In this document: piece after piece, positions 34,400 through 43,772 of the stretch | Numbering within the stretch: position 1 is the stretch's first letter | Layout: each line of letters starts with the position of its first letter | Source of the DNA: AC-32 sp963746155 | GTDB taxonomy: Bacteria > Actinomycetota > Thermoleophilia > Gaiellales > Gaiellaceae | Direction of reading: 5' to 3' | Length of the DNA stretch: 64,000 nucleotides | Assembly: GCA_963746155.1 (NCBI GenBank) | Contig: CAVVAB010000012.1 | Location: 1,116,001-1,180,000 of the forward strand | Position numbers and translations under genes: made by a program | The notes under the pieces: generated by a model | What the model was told of the DNA's origin: nothing | What the model saw: the letters and a program-made list of their open reading frames with translations, nothing else | The model's database searches: none

Positions 34400-37143
34400 G
34401 CGCGCTTCCGACGCCCATCGAGCACCCGGCCATCACGCCGCCGCACTCGGACGTCCCGCAGCTGGCGCCGAAGGCCGCGGCCTACTTCGTGATCGTCGCC
34501 GCCGCGACGGCGGCCGCGGTGATCCCACTCCTGACGCGGCTCAGCCCGAGCACGCCGGGGTGGACGACCTTCCTGATCCTGGGCGCGATCGCCGCGACGG
34601 CACAGCTGTTCGTCGTCGGCATCCCGCGCCATCAGACCTACCACACCACGATCGTGTTCCTCATCCCGGCCGCGATGCTGCTCCCGCCGGAGCTCGTCGC
34701 GCTGATGGGGATCGTCCAGCACATCCCCGAGTGGCTGAAGACGCGCTCCCGCTGGTACGTGGCGATCTTCAACATCTGCATCTGGACGCTCTCGATGCTC
34801 GCGGCGTGGGCGTGCTTCCACGCGGTCGAGCACGCCGCCTCGGACTCGAAGTACGCCTTGGCGCTGGCCGGCCTGACGGCCGCGACCTCGATGGTGGCCG
34901 TGAACCATCTCCTCATGGCCCCGATGCTGAAGCTCAAGAACGGCATCTCGCTCCGCGAGTCGGGCCTCTTCTCGTTCCAGAGCCTCTCGACCGACCTCGT
35001 GCTGGCGATGCTCGGCGTCGCGACGGCCGCGTTCTGGAGCTGGAACCCGTGGCTGGTCGTCTTCGCCGTCGCACCGCTCTTTCTGATCCACCGGTCGCTG
35101 TCCGTCCCGCAGCTCCAGGAGGAGGCGCGTGTCGACCCGAAGACGGGCCTCTTCAACGCACGCCATTTCACGTCCGCCCTCAACGAGGAGCTCACCAGAG
35201 CGGCGCGCTTCGAGCGGCCGCTTTCTCTCGTCATGGCCGACCTCGACCTCCTGCGCGACATCAACAACACGTACGGCCACCTCGCAGGCGACGCGGTCCT
35301 GCAGGGGATCGCCGAGGTCTTCCGCGCCCAGCTTCGCCACTACGACATCCCGGCCCGCTTCGGCGGGGAGGAGTTCGCGATCCTGCTTCCGGAGACGCCT
35401 CCCGACCAGGCGCTCGAGATCGCGGAGCGAATCCGGCGCGCAGTGGCCGAGCGCACCTTCGACGTCGAGACCTCGAGCGAGCCGATCCGCGTAACCGTCT
35501 CGATCGGTGTCGCCGCCTTCCCGCGCGACGGCGCCGACGGCAACGAGCTCATCCACGAGGCCGACCTCGCCGTCTACCGGGCCAAGCTCCAGGGACGCAA
35601 CCGCGTCCTCGATGCGAGCTCGGAGCCGCTCCTCGTCCCGGAGCAGCGCCAGACGCGCCTGGTAGCCGTCCCGGAGGAGGGGGAGCACGTCACTCCGCTT
35701 CCGCCCGCGGTCGAGGCCTTGCCCGAGCACGAACGCCGCCACCCGCGCACGCATGCCCTCCAGGGGCCGCGCTTCCTCTCCCTCTCGGCGCGCCTCGCGA
35801 CCTTCGTGGGCGTCGTCAGCTTCGTCGGCATCGGCGCGGGGATGCTCGGCTGGATCTTCGGGACGAGCACCAACTGGATCGGCCTTGCCGCAATCGTCGC
35901 GCTGGTCGGCTTCGGACAGGCGCTCGCGCTCGAGATCGACGACGGCTCGATCTCCGTCAGCGCCGTCGGCTCGATCGCCGGAGCGGCGCTCTTCGGTCCA
36001 CGTGCCGCACTACCGCTCGCGATCACGATCGCCGTGGTGGAGTGGAGCGCCCGCCGCTCGTCGCTTCACACCGTGCTCTTCAACATGGGGACGCTCTCAC
36101 TGTCGTCTCTCGCCGCGGCGGCTGTCTTCATGGCCACCGGCTTCGGCGGGGGGAATGTCGGCGGAACCGCGGGGGACCTGATCTACGTCCTCGCCGGCGT
36201 CGCCGCCGGGGCGACGTACTTCGGCGTCAACATGGGCCTGATCAGTCTCGTCGTCGCGATCGAGGGTCACGAGTCCTGGCTCTCGGTCTTTCGGGAGCGC
36301 TTCGCGTGGCTCGCGACGCACTACCTGGTCTACGGCTTCATCGGCGGCGTCATCTGGGTCGGCTACGAGGCGGTCGGCGTCTGGGCGCTGGCGGTCTTCG
36401 CTCTCCCGCTGCTCCTCATGCGCAAGACGCAGGAGGCCTATCTCAGGCATACCCAGCGCAGCGCGCAGAAGCTCCGTCAGGCGGCCGAGACGATCCAGAA
36501 CCAGAACGTCTCCCTCGAGCAAGCGAACAAGCTCCTCCGAGAGCGGTCCACCGCCGCGATGGAGAGTCTCTCGGCCACGGTCGACGCGCGCGACGCGTAC
36601 ACCGCCGGCCACTCTCGCCGCGTCCAGCAGCTTGCGCTCGCCATTGGCCGCGAGCTCGGGCTGTCGCAGGCAGAGCTCGACCTCCTCGGGCACGCGGCGC
36701 TCTTCCACGACATCGGCAAGCTCGCGATTCCGGACGCGATCCTGCTGAAGCCCGCGAGCCTCACCGCAGAGGAGTGGGACCTCATGCAGCGCCACGCGGA
36801 CGAGGGCGCCCGCATCATCGACCGGCTCGGTTTCTTGAACGACGCCGTGCCGGCCATCCGCCACCACCACGAGCGCTACGACGGCACCGGCTACCCCCAG
36901 CGCCTCAAGGGCGAGGAGATCCCGCTCGGCGCGCGCATCATCCACGTGGCGGACGCGCTCGACTCGATGCTCACGACGCGCATCTACCGCGCCGCGCGTC
37001 CGGCCTCGGATGCCCTGGACGAGCTGCGCAGGGCGGCCGGGACGCAGTTCTGCCCGCGGTGCGTCGCCGCGCTCGAGCGGATCCTGCCGCTCGAGGGGCT
37101 CGATGACGAGGGTGCCCGCAAGCGGGTCCTCGCCGCCTCGTAG
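34396..37143 (+). CDS. membrane GGDEF and HD-GYP protein, c-di-GMP synthesis and breakdown
   Basis: A 915-residue protein with membrane helices (~20-230), a GGDEF diguanylate cyclase domain (~240-405), a second membrane block (~465-690) and a C-terminal HD-GYP domain (~720-905). The cyclase site is intact (ARFGGEEFAILLP) with an RxxD inhibitory site (RHYD) five residues before it. The phosphodiesterase has canonical FHDIGKLAIPD and HHERYDGTGYPQRLKGEEIP. Both activities are therefore plausible in one sensor protein. The GTG start is preceded by AGGGGGG and overlaps a 16-codon upstream ORF. The organisation differs from the two HD-GYP-like proteins at the left edge. Confidence 0.93.
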   Translation: MSALPTPIEHPAITPPHSDVPQLAPKAAAYFVIVAAATAAAVIPLLTRLSPSTPGWTTFLILGAIAATAQLFVVGIPRHQTYHTTIVFLIPAAMLLPPELVALMGIVQHIPEWLKTRSRWYVAIFNICIWTLSMLAAWACFHAVEHAASDSKYALALAGLTAATSMVAVNHLLMAPMLKLKNGISLRESGLFSFQSLSTDLVLAMLGVATAAFWSWNPWLVVFAVAPLFLIHRSLSVPQLQEEARVDPKTGLFNARHFTSALNEELTRAARFERPLSLVMADLDLLRDINNTYGHLAGDAVLQGIAEVFRAQLRHYDIPARFGGEEFAILLPETPPDQALEIAERIRRAVAERTFDVETSSEPIRVTVSIGVAAFPRDGADGNELIHEADLAVYRAKLQGRNRVLDASSEPLLVPEQRQTRLVAVPEEGEHVTPLPPAVEALPEHERRHPRTHALQGPRFLSLSARLATFVGVVSFVGIGAGMLGWIFGTSTNWIGLAAIVALVGFGQALALEIDDGSISVSAVGSIAGAALFGPRAALPLAITIAVVEWSARRSSLHTVLFNMGTLSLSSLAAAAVFMATGFGGGNVGGTAGDLIYVLAGVAAGATYFGVNMGLISLVVAIEGHESWLSVFRERFAWLATHYLVYGFIGGVIWVGYEAVGVWALAVFALPLLLMRKTQEAYLRHTQRSAQKLRQAAETIQNQNVSLEQANKLLRERSTAAMESLSATVDARDAYTAGHSRRVQQLALAIGRELGLSQAELDLLGHAALFHDIGKLAIPDAILLKPASLTAEEWDLMQRHADEGARIIDRLGFLNDAVPAIRHHHERYDGTGYPQRLKGEEIPLGARIIHVADALDSMLTTRIYRAARPASDALDELRRAAGTQFCPRCVAALERILPLEGLDDEGARKRVLAAS

Positions 37144-37230
37144 GCCCGCGCGGCTCTCCTAGCAAACAAGCCGCCACGCTAGCGTGGATCTTGCATCCAG
37201 GCGAAAATGCTCTACCATGCTTGTTCTTAG

Positions 37231-37914
37231 ATGACCCGCAGGCCCCAGTATCGCGCGCTGGCGGGCATCGACCGGGAGGCGCTCGCCGCCTTCCAGGCCG
37301 GCATCCGCAAGCGCTATTCGGACGCCCAGATCCTCGAGGAGCTGGCCGCGTCCGCCAAACGGCTGGGCCGCTCGCCGACCATGCGCGAGTTCGCCGCCGA
37401 TCCGAAGACGTCCGTGCACCCGCAGACGGTGATCGAGCACTTCGGCAGCTGGAACGAGGCGAAGCGCAAGGCCGGCCTCGTCCCGCGGCGTTTCGCCACG
37501 CGTGAGGAGCTGCTCGAGCTTCTCCGGAGCCTTGGGGACGAGATCGGGCGAATCCCGACCGCGCGCGACATCGAGGAGCACCGCGGCCGCATGCCGTCGA
37601 AGTCGCTCTACTGGCACACGTTCGGCTCGCTCGCGAACGCGCTGCGCGAGGCCGGTTACGACGTGCCGGTGGGGGAGGAGAGGCTGGAGCGGGCGCTGGA
37701 GCAGGGCGTCGCGCTCGCCAAGGGGCTCGGCCGCCTGCCGAAGTTCGCCGACTGGTCGGAGGCGCGCCGAAAGGACGAGACGCTCATGACCGAGTGGCAG
37801 ATCTACCGGATGTTCGAGGGCAGGCGCGGCGCGTGGTCGACGTTCCAGTTCCTCATCCGCGAGCGGCTGGTCGAGTCGGGCGCCGAGGTGGCAGCCGACG
37901 GACGTCTTCTCTAG
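37231..37914 (+). CDS. DNA-binding protein built of HNH-associated repeats
   Basis: A 227-residue protein with about three ~60-residue repeats of the type found beside HNH homing endonucleases. The pattern is YSDAQILEELAASAKRLGRS, then P-x-MREFAADP and FGSWNEAKRKAGLVP, echoed by LLELLRSLGDEIGRIPTARD and FGSLANALREAGYDVP. No HNH nuclease core is present, so it is probably a DNA-binding or regulatory protein. A possible promoter (TTGCAT, then TACCAT) lies about 20-45 bases upstream with almost no leader. It is monocistronic. Confidence 0.75.
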   Translation: MTRRPQYRALAGIDREALAAFQAGIRKRYSDAQILEELAASAKRLGRSPTMREFAADPKTSVHPQTVIEHFGSWNEAKRKAGLVPRRFATREELLELLRSLGDEIGRIPTARDIEEHRGRMPSKSLYWHTFGSLANALREAGYDVPVGEERLERALEQGVALAKGLGRLPKFADWSEARRKDETLMTEWQIYRMFEGRRGAWSTFQFLIRERLVESGAEVAADGRLL

Positions 37915-37921
37915 AGAGCAG

Positions 37922-37965
37922 AGGCGTCGCTTGCGATGCCGGCGTCAGGACGGCCGGCTTTGCCG
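37922..37965 (-). repeat. dispersed palindromic repeat, copy 2 (inverted)
   Basis: AGGCGTCGCTTGCGATGCCG (37922-37941) and GCCGGCTTTGCCG (37953-37965) are the reverse complements of the two blocks at 8345-8364 and 8320-8332. The copy lies between two convergent genes and could fold into hairpins in either transcript. Confidence 0.6.
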
Positions 37966-38026
37966 TGCGTCCGTCGGAAATGACCGGTCGAACCGAGTGA
38001 ATCGCTGGCGGAGCCGCCGCTGAGCG

Positions 38027-38815
38027 CTAGAGCGTCGCGAGCGTCGCGAGGCGCTGGAGGCAGAAGCGAGCCTCCTGCGGAGCCCGGACCGCCGGGAGGT
38101 CCTGCTCCTCGAAGTCGCGGTTCGGGCGGAACTTCTTGCGCTCGATCTGGCGACCCTCGGCCGCCGTCACGAGCGTGCCCTCGCCGACTTCGCGCTTGCG
38201 GAGCTTCAGGCGGAGGTACTGCTCGACGACCTCGAGCGCGGCCTTCGTGGAGGCGAAGAACAGCTCCTCGCGGCCGGCGCCGATCCAGAGCGGGCGGCCG
38301 ACACCGCGCGCGAGATACACGCGCCCGGGCTGCCGCTCGTCGAGCCATGCGGTCGCCATCGAGCCGCGGAGCTCCTCGAGCGAGGCCGGCAGGCCGTCCG
38401 ACGCCTCGGCGAGTGCGAAGATCGCCTCGGAGTCGACGGTCATGTCGGGCTCTGCCCGCTCGAAGCCGTGCGCGATCATCAGCTCGTCGTCGTTGAAGAT
38501 GATCCCGTTGTGCACCCCGACGACCGCGCCGTGGCGGATGGGGTGGTTGTTGGCCTCGATGGTCGGGTGGCCCTTGGTGTAGTCACGGACGTGAACCAGC
38601 GCCTCGGTGACACGCGCGGGGAGGACGACGTCCTCGAGGAGCGCGCTAGCACCGGAAGGCTGCTTCTGGATCTCGATGGAGCCGCCGTTCGCGCTGTAGG
38701 CGTACCCGACCGCATCGGCGCCACGCTCGGCGATTCCGGCGAGAAGCGCCTGGGCCGCCAGCGTCCGGTCAGCCGCGCTCGCTGCGCTCAGGCTGTATCC
38801 GGCGATTCCACACAT
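38027..38815 (-). CDS. stand-alone class II glutamine amidotransferase-like protein
   Basis: A 262-residue Ntn-hydrolase domain with the N-terminal nucleophile Cys2 (MCGIAGYSLSAAS) and the usual RGADAVGYAY, LVHVRDYTKGHPT, NHPIRHGAVVGVHNGIIFND and DSEAIFALAEA blocks. It corresponds to the glutaminase half of GlmS/AsnB-like enzymes without a synthase domain. It may supply ammonia to a separate partner or hydrolyse another amide. It is divergent from the sigma-factor gene. Confidence 0.85.
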   Translation of the reverse strand: MCGIAGYSLSAASAADRTLAAQALLAGIAERGADAVGYAYSANGGSIEIQKQPSGASALLEDVVLPARVTEALVHVRDYTKGHPTIEANNHPIRHGAVVGVHNGIIFNDDELMIAHGFERAEPDMTVDSEAIFALAEASDGLPASLEELRGSMATAWLDERQPGRVYLARGVGRPLWIGAGREELFFASTKAALEVVEQYLRLKLRKREVGEGTLVTAAEGRQIERKKFRPNRDFEEQDLPAVRAPQEARFCLQRLATLATL

Positions 38816-38895
38816 CTTCTTAGAGAACCCCTTCGACGAGACTAGCGACTCGACTTACGGCCGCCACTGAGTGTGACGAGGGGCTCGGCCGGGAG

Positions 38896-38994
38896 TTAGG
38901 CGCCACAGAAATCACCGCTATAACGATTTCGGTTCGACGCGGACGTCCCTGATCCCTCGTGCGGGGCACACATACCTCAAGCGAGGGACACCGG
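38896..38994 (+). promoter_or_regulatory. promoter and leader hairpin of the sigma-factor gene at 39012
   Basis: TTAGGC (38896-38901), a 17-base spacer and TATAAC (38919-38924) make a good sigma-70-type promoter. The -10 box sits inside a GAAATC/GATTTC inverted repeat. The predicted 80-base leader contains CCCTCG...CGAGGG (38956-38994), a stem-loop ending 17 bases before the start codon. Confidence 0.5.
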
Positions 38995-39011
38995 GTACCG
39001 ATAGAGCGAGC

Positions 39012-39965
<954 letters not shown>

Positions 39966-39975
39966 GTCCTCAGAG

Positions 39976-41058
39976 CTAGCGAGCGACGGCTTCCATCTCG
40001 CGCAACCGCGAGAGGCGCTTCAGCGCTTCGGTCTCGATCTGCCGGACGCGCTCGCGCGTAAGCCCGAGGCGCCGCCCGATGTCCTCGAGCGTCTTCGGGT
40101 CGGCGTCGTTGAGTCCGTAGCGGAGGATGATGACGCGCCGCTCGCGCTCCGAGAGGGCCGTCAGTGCCTCGCCGAGAGCCTGGGAGCGCATGGTGACCTC
40201 CACCTGCTCGTCCGGGAGCGGCTCGTCGCCGGCGACGAAGTCCCCGAAGACGGCGTCCTCGGTCTCGCCGACGGGCTGGTCGAGGCTCGTCGACGCGCGC
40301 GCGGCGGCCTTGACCTCGTGGGCCTGGGCGATCGGCAAGTTCGCCTCCTCGGCGATCTCCTCGAGCGTCGGCTCGCGGCCGAGCTGCGTCCAGAGCGTCC
40401 GCTCGGCCCGGTTCAGCTTCTGCATCCGCTCGACGATGTGCACGGGCATGCGAATCGTGCGCGCCTTGTCGGCGAGTGCCCGCGCGACGGCCTGGCGGAT
40501 CCACCAGGTCGCGTACGTCGAGAACTTGTAGCCCCGCCGCCAGTCGAACTTCTCGACGGCGCGGATCAGCCCGAGCGTGCCTTCTTGGATGAGATCGAGG
40601 AACGGGAGCCCCTGGTTGCGGTAGTTCTTCGCGATCGAGACGACGAGGCGCAGGTTCGACTGGATCATCCGCTGCTTCGCCGCGTCGTCGCCGCGCTCGA
40701 TGCGCTTGGCGAGCTCGACCTCCTGGGCCGCGGTCAGGAGCGGATGCCGGCCGGCGTCGCGCAGGAAGAGCTGGAGCGCGTCCGTCGTGGTCTCCTGAAC
40801 CACCGGCTGCGGAGGCGGGGGCGGGGCGTGCGACTCCTCGACGATCTCGATCCCGCGCTGCTCGAGGAGGCGGTACACCGCGTCGGTCTCGAGCGCGTCG
40901 AGCCGCAACGGCTCGAGCGCCTCCGTGAGCTCGACCTGCCGCAGCGAGCCGGTCTGCTCCGCGGCCTCCAGGAGCTCCTGCAGCTCGGGAGTCGCCAGAA
41001 CCATGTCGATCTCGACTGTCGCGACCCCGACCGGAGCCGTCTTCTCACCGCCGAGCAT
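39976..41058 (-). CDS. rpoD: principal RNA polymerase sigma factor RpoD/SigA
   Basis: A 360-residue sigma-70 with a region 1.1-like start (LRQVELTEALEPLRLDALET, then YRLLEQRGIEIVEE) and a Pro-rich linker. Region 1.2 follows (DALQLFLRDAGRHPLLTAAQ), then region 2 (YATWWIRQAVARALADKAR, MPVHIVERMQKLNRAERTL), region 3 and region 4 (TLEDIGRRLGLTRERVRQIE). Presence of region 1.1 suggests the housekeeping factor. A start at Met19 is also possible. The 387-base region upstream carries a dif-like site and DnaA-like boxes. Confidence 0.9.
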   Translation of the reverse strand: MLGGEKTAPVGVATVEIDMVLATPELQELLEAAEQTGSLRQVELTEALEPLRLDALETDAVYRLLEQRGIEIVEESHAPPPPPQPVVQETTTDALQLFLRDAGRHPLLTAAQEVELAKRIERGDDAAKQRMIQSNLRLVVSIAKNYRNQGLPFLDLIQEGTLGLIRAVEKFDWRRGYKFSTYATWWIRQAVARALADKARTIRMPVHIVERMQKLNRAERTLWTQLGREPTLEEIAEEANLPIAQAHEVKAAARASTSLDQPVGETEDAVFGDFVAGDEPLPDEQVEVTMRSQALGEALTALSERERRVIILRYGLNDADPKTLEDIGRRLGLTRERVRQIETEALKRLSRLREMEAVAR

Positions 41059-41092
41059 GCGAAAACCCCGCTTCCTGAAGCGCTGCCGGTAG

Positions 41093-41120
41093 GTGCACGG
41101 TAACGGGTGTTATGTCAAGT
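41093..41120 (+). other. candidate dif (XerC/XerD) site
   Basis: The right arm TTATGTCAAGT (41110-41120) is identical to the XerD arm I recall for actinobacterial dif sites. It is preceded by a six-base centre (41104-41109) and a weaker left arm GTGCACGGTAA (41093-41103) ending in the expected TAA. It is intergenic, upstream of rpoD. Genes on both sides mostly read toward it, as expected near a terminus. The arm comparison is from memory. Confidence 0.4.
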
Positions 41121-41360
41121 CGGCAAATGAACACACCAACACCCTACTGACCCTTGCACCTGCCCTCGGGCAAAAAAATTCGCCGAGCCGGTCTCCCTTT
41201 CGTCCACCACTCTCGCTGACCTTCCCCTTGCGGGTAGAGCCCTCGAGCTTGGCTTCGACCTACTCGGGTCCCGTGCTCGGCGCAGGTGTGAATCTAGGGC
41301 CTTGCCAGGGGCCTTTCAAGGGGTCTGATGACGTCGAGCCCGCAATTTGCGGAAATTCAA

Positions 41361-41401
41361 TTTTCCACATTTCCACAGCAGAGCGTGCAGCTTGTGGATA
41401 A
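41361..41401. promoter_or_regulatory. cluster of DnaA-box-like sites in an AT-rich patch
   Basis: TTTTCCACA (41361-41369), ATTTCCACA (41369-41377) and TGTGGATAA (41393-41401, a perfect TTATCCACA on the minus strand) lie within 41 bases. The local sequence is unusually AT-rich for this window (about 41340-41378). It may be a DnaA-responsive control region. The rest of the 41059-41445 gap holds the rpoD promoter region and a stretch without recognisable features. Confidence 0.4.
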
Positions 41402-41445
41402 CCAAACTCGGGGCAGCCAAAGCGTCCCCGCGGTAGGGTCCGGGC

Positions 41446-41673
41446 GTGGCGCACCTCCGGCCGCCGTCCTTCTCACCCGGGTTCTCGGCGTTCCTCTGGG
41501 GCGCCGGTCTCGGCCTTTTCATCTGGCTCGGGCTGCTCGCGGTCGGCGTCAGCGGCCCGACGTCGTTCATCGTCGGCGCAGTCTCGGGCGTGGCGATCTT
41601 CGTCTTCGTGCGCGTGAGCGGAACAAGCGGCCGGCGGCGTCAGGCTGAGCGCCGCGGAGAGCGCGCCCGCTGA
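41446..41673 (+). CDS. small two-helix membrane protein
   Basis: A 75-residue protein from GTG 41446 with two hydrophobic segments (AFLWGAGLGLFIWLGLLAVG and TSFIVGAVSGVAIFVFV) and a basic C-terminus (SGRRRQAERRGERAR). It overlaps the end of a possible opposing gene. No family was recognised. Confidence 0.6.
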   Translation: MAHLRPPSFSPGFSAFLWGAGLGLFIWLGLLAVGVSGPTSFIVGAVSGVAIFVFVRVSGTSGRRRQAERRGERAR

Positions 41674-41882
41674 CCCAGGCCGAAGAGCAGGAACCGCAGG
41701 AGATCGGCCCCCAGAGACTCGCTCAGGCGGTCGCGCACGAGTCGGCGCGGCTTCGGCGCGGCCTCCCCCGCCTCGAGAGCGGCGCAGTGCGCGAGGAGGA
41801 GCTTCGAGGCTCGGCTGTCCGGGCTGTAGAGGGCGGCGCACACGTCTGCGCACGTATCGGCGTGGCGCGCAGGGCAGGTCAT
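41640..41882 (-). CDS. possible small cysteine-containing protein
   Basis: An 80-codon frame from ATG 41880-41882 encodes a Cys/Ala/Leu-rich peptide (MTCPARHADTCADVCAALY, then LLLAHCAALEAGE). It lies 19 bases after the 41902-42504 gene on the same strand. GGGAGGG directly abuts the start, which is closer than usual. It overlaps the 3' end of the plus-strand gene by 34 bases. Plausible but weak. Confidence 0.4.
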   Translation of the reverse strand: MTCPARHADTCADVCAALYSPDSRASKLLLAHCAALEAGEAAPKPRRLVRDRLSESLGADLLRFLLFGLGQRARSPRRSA

Positions 41883-41901
41883 CCCTCCCGGGAGTGAGGG
41901 C

Positions 41902-42504
41902 CTAGAGCTCGAGCCGGCGGGTATCGAAGCGGCTCGAATGCAGGTCGCCTGCGAACTCATCGAGAACGCGCTCGACGTCCGCCGGGAAGACGTGCTCGAC
42001 CACCCCGACGGCGGGGTCGTTGTGGAAGGGCAGGTCGACGTGGTCGGCGGACACGACGTTGACCGAGACGCTTCCGCAGACGGGGCAGCGCACTGCGACG
42101 CCGATCGTCTGGCCGTCGCTCGCGGGCGAGAGCAGGAAGAACGACGAGGGGAAAACCGGCCGCGGCCGCTCCTCCGGGTAGCAAAAGAAGCTCCACGGCC
42201 ACTCGCCCGCCTGGATGCGCCTGGCCGAGAGATCGGCCAGCTCGTCCGCGAGCCGATCGAGCTTCGCGGTCATCAGGTTCAGGAACACCCCCTCCTGGAG
42301 CCCTAGAGGCGCCCAGTCGAGCTCATCGTGCGAGACCAGGCCCGGATGCCGCCCTCCGCAGCTGCAGTCGAACCAGACCGCGTACACGGCCGGATGGGCG
42401 GCGCCGGCGAGCTGCTCGATCCGCCTGAAGGCGGAGAGCGCCACGCGCGCCTCTCCCCTCTTCGGGCACGAAAACCCGTACCGGCTCGTGAAGACGTCGT
42501 ACAT
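41902..42504 (-). CDS. hypothetical protein with cysteine-pair motifs
   Basis: A 200-residue soluble protein with a possible zinc site: Cys in YGFSCPKRGEARV, FDCSCGGRHPG and RCPVCGSVSVNV. The rest includes PWSFFCYPEERPRPVFPSSF and HNDPAVGVVEHVFPADVERV. It may be a CpXC-type or ribbon protein, but I cannot name the family. It is the last confident gene of the minus-strand run with apt, 42 bases after the apt stop. Confidence 0.7.
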   Translation of the reverse strand: MYDVFTSRYGFSCPKRGEARVALSAFRRIEQLAGAAHPAVYAVWFDCSCGGRHPGLVSHDELDWAPLGLQEGVFLNLMTAKLDRLADELADLSARRIQAGEWPWSFFCYPEERPRPVFPSSFFLLSPASDGQTIGVAVRCPVCGSVSVNVVSADHVDLPFHNDPAVGVVEHVFPADVERVLDEFAGDLHSSRFDTRRLEL

Positions 42505-42546
42505 CGCTCTCTTGTAATCGGCGTCCCGGACGCCGTTCGCAACCTC

Positions 42547-43065
42547 TTAGTACGTGATGAGCGAGTGGACGTCGTAAGAGCCGAGATGTTTGCGCCCATC
42601 GAGGAAGGCAAGCTCGATCAGGAACGCGACGCCGACGATCTCCCCGCCGAGCTGCTCCGCGAGGTCGCAGATGGCCGCAGCGGTCCCTCCCGTCGCCAAA
42701 ACGTCATCGTGCACCAGGACGCGCGCTCCCTTCGCGATCGCGTCGGCGTGGAGCTCCAGGGTGTTCTCGCCGTATTCGAGCGCGTACGAGGCGCTCACGG
42801 TCTTCCAGGGCAGCTTCCCGGGCCGTCTGGCGGCGACGAAGCCGCATTCGAGCTTGTACGCGAGCGATGCGCCGAGAATGAAGCCGCGAGCCTCGGCCCC
42901 GAGGATGAGGTCCGGCCTTCGCGGCTCGACCCACTCGGCCAGGAGGTCGACCGCCTCGTGCAGCGTGGCAGGGTCGGCCAGCAGCGGCATCATGTCCTTG
43001 AAGACGATCCCCTGCTCGGGGAAATCCGGGACGTCGCGGATCTTCGCCTTGAGCGTGTCCGACAC
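42547..43065 (-). CDS. apt: adenine phosphoribosyltransferase
   Basis: A 172-residue purine-salvage enzyme making AMP from adenine and PRPP. Motifs are IRDVPDFPEQGIVFKDMMPL near the N-terminus, the GAEARGFILGASLAYKL loop, RRPGKLPWKTVSASYALEYG and the PRPP-binding loop VLVHDDVLATGGTAAA. The GTG start lies two bases after the MerR stop. The length is standard. Confidence 0.95.
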   Translation of the reverse strand: MSDTLKAKIRDVPDFPEQGIVFKDMMPLLADPATLHEAVDLLAEWVEPRRPDLILGAEARGFILGASLAYKLECGFVAARRPGKLPWKTVSASYALEYGENTLELHADAIAKGARVLVHDDVLATGGTAAAICDLAEQLGGEIVGVAFLIELAFLDGRKHLGSYDVHSLITY

Positions 43066-43067
43066 GG

Positions 43068-43769
43068 TTAGCTCGACGCGAGGTGCCGGAGGTCACGCCA
43101 GAACAGGAGCTGCGAGAGCTCCTGCGCCAGCTCGGCCAGCGTCTGCAGCTCCTCGATGCCGGCCTCCCTGCGCTCGGAGTTCCGCGAGCGCAGCGCCGGC
43201 GCCACGACCTGGTGCAGCAGCCCCGCCTCCCGGTCGGCGGCCGTGCGGAACGTGCGCAGGTGCCGCGCGGAGATGCCGTAGCGGGAAAGCTTCGCGCAGG
43301 CTACGGCGACGTCGACGTCGCTGGCCGGATAGAGCTTCTCGCTCCCTTCGCGACGCGAGTGGAGCAGGCCGTACTCCTCGAGCTCGCGCGCGAGCTCGGG
43401 CGCGATCGCCGCACGCTCGCAGAGCTCGCCGAGGTCGAGCTCGTCGTCGGGGTCAGAAATCCCGGCTGCGCGACGGCGGCGGCGCTCCTTGCCCGGCCCG
43501 GACGGCGACGCGAGCTCCTGGCGGATCACGCGGAGCGGCAGGAACTCGTCGCGCTGGAGGCGCAGGATCGTCTCGAGCCGCTCGAGGTCGTCGGCGCTGA
43601 AGAGCCGGTAGCCGCTCTGCGTGCGCCTCGGCGTCAGGAGCCCCTGGTCCTCGAGGTAGCGGATCTTGGAGATCGAGATGTCCGGGAACTCCGCCTGCAG
43701 CCTTCGGCAGACCTGGCCGATGGTCAGCAGCCGTTGGTCGGTCCGCTCGGGCGCCTGTGCCGTGCTCAT
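43068..43769 (-). CDS. MerR-family regulator (FtsR/Rv1828 type)
   Basis: A 233-residue regulator with an N-terminal winged helix (LLTIGQVCRRLQAEFPDISI, then SKIRYLEDQGLLTPRRTQSG) and a long helical C-terminal domain without obvious metal ligands. It immediately follows a GarA-like FHA gene, as Rv1828 follows Rv1827 in mycobacteria. Homologues of this group are linked to control of cell-division genes (FtsR), so a similar role is inferred. Confidence 0.85.
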   Translation of the reverse strand: MSTAQAPERTDQRLLTIGQVCRRLQAEFPDISISKIRYLEDQGLLTPRRTQSGYRLFSADDLERLETILRLQRDEFLPLRVIRQELASPSGPGKERRRRRAAGISDPDDELDLGELCERAAIAPELARELEEYGLLHSRREGSEKLYPASDVDVAVACAKLSRYGISARHLRTFRTAADREAGLLHQVVAPALRSRNSERREAGIEELQTLAELAQELSQLLFWRDLRHLASS

Positions 43770-43772
43770 CCG

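Noticed and set aside
41059..41445. Replication origin
   Set aside because: DnaA-like boxes and AT-rich DNA are present, but genes converge on this point, dnaA/dnaN are absent and a dif-like site lies in the same gap, so a terminus-side or regulatory role is more likely.
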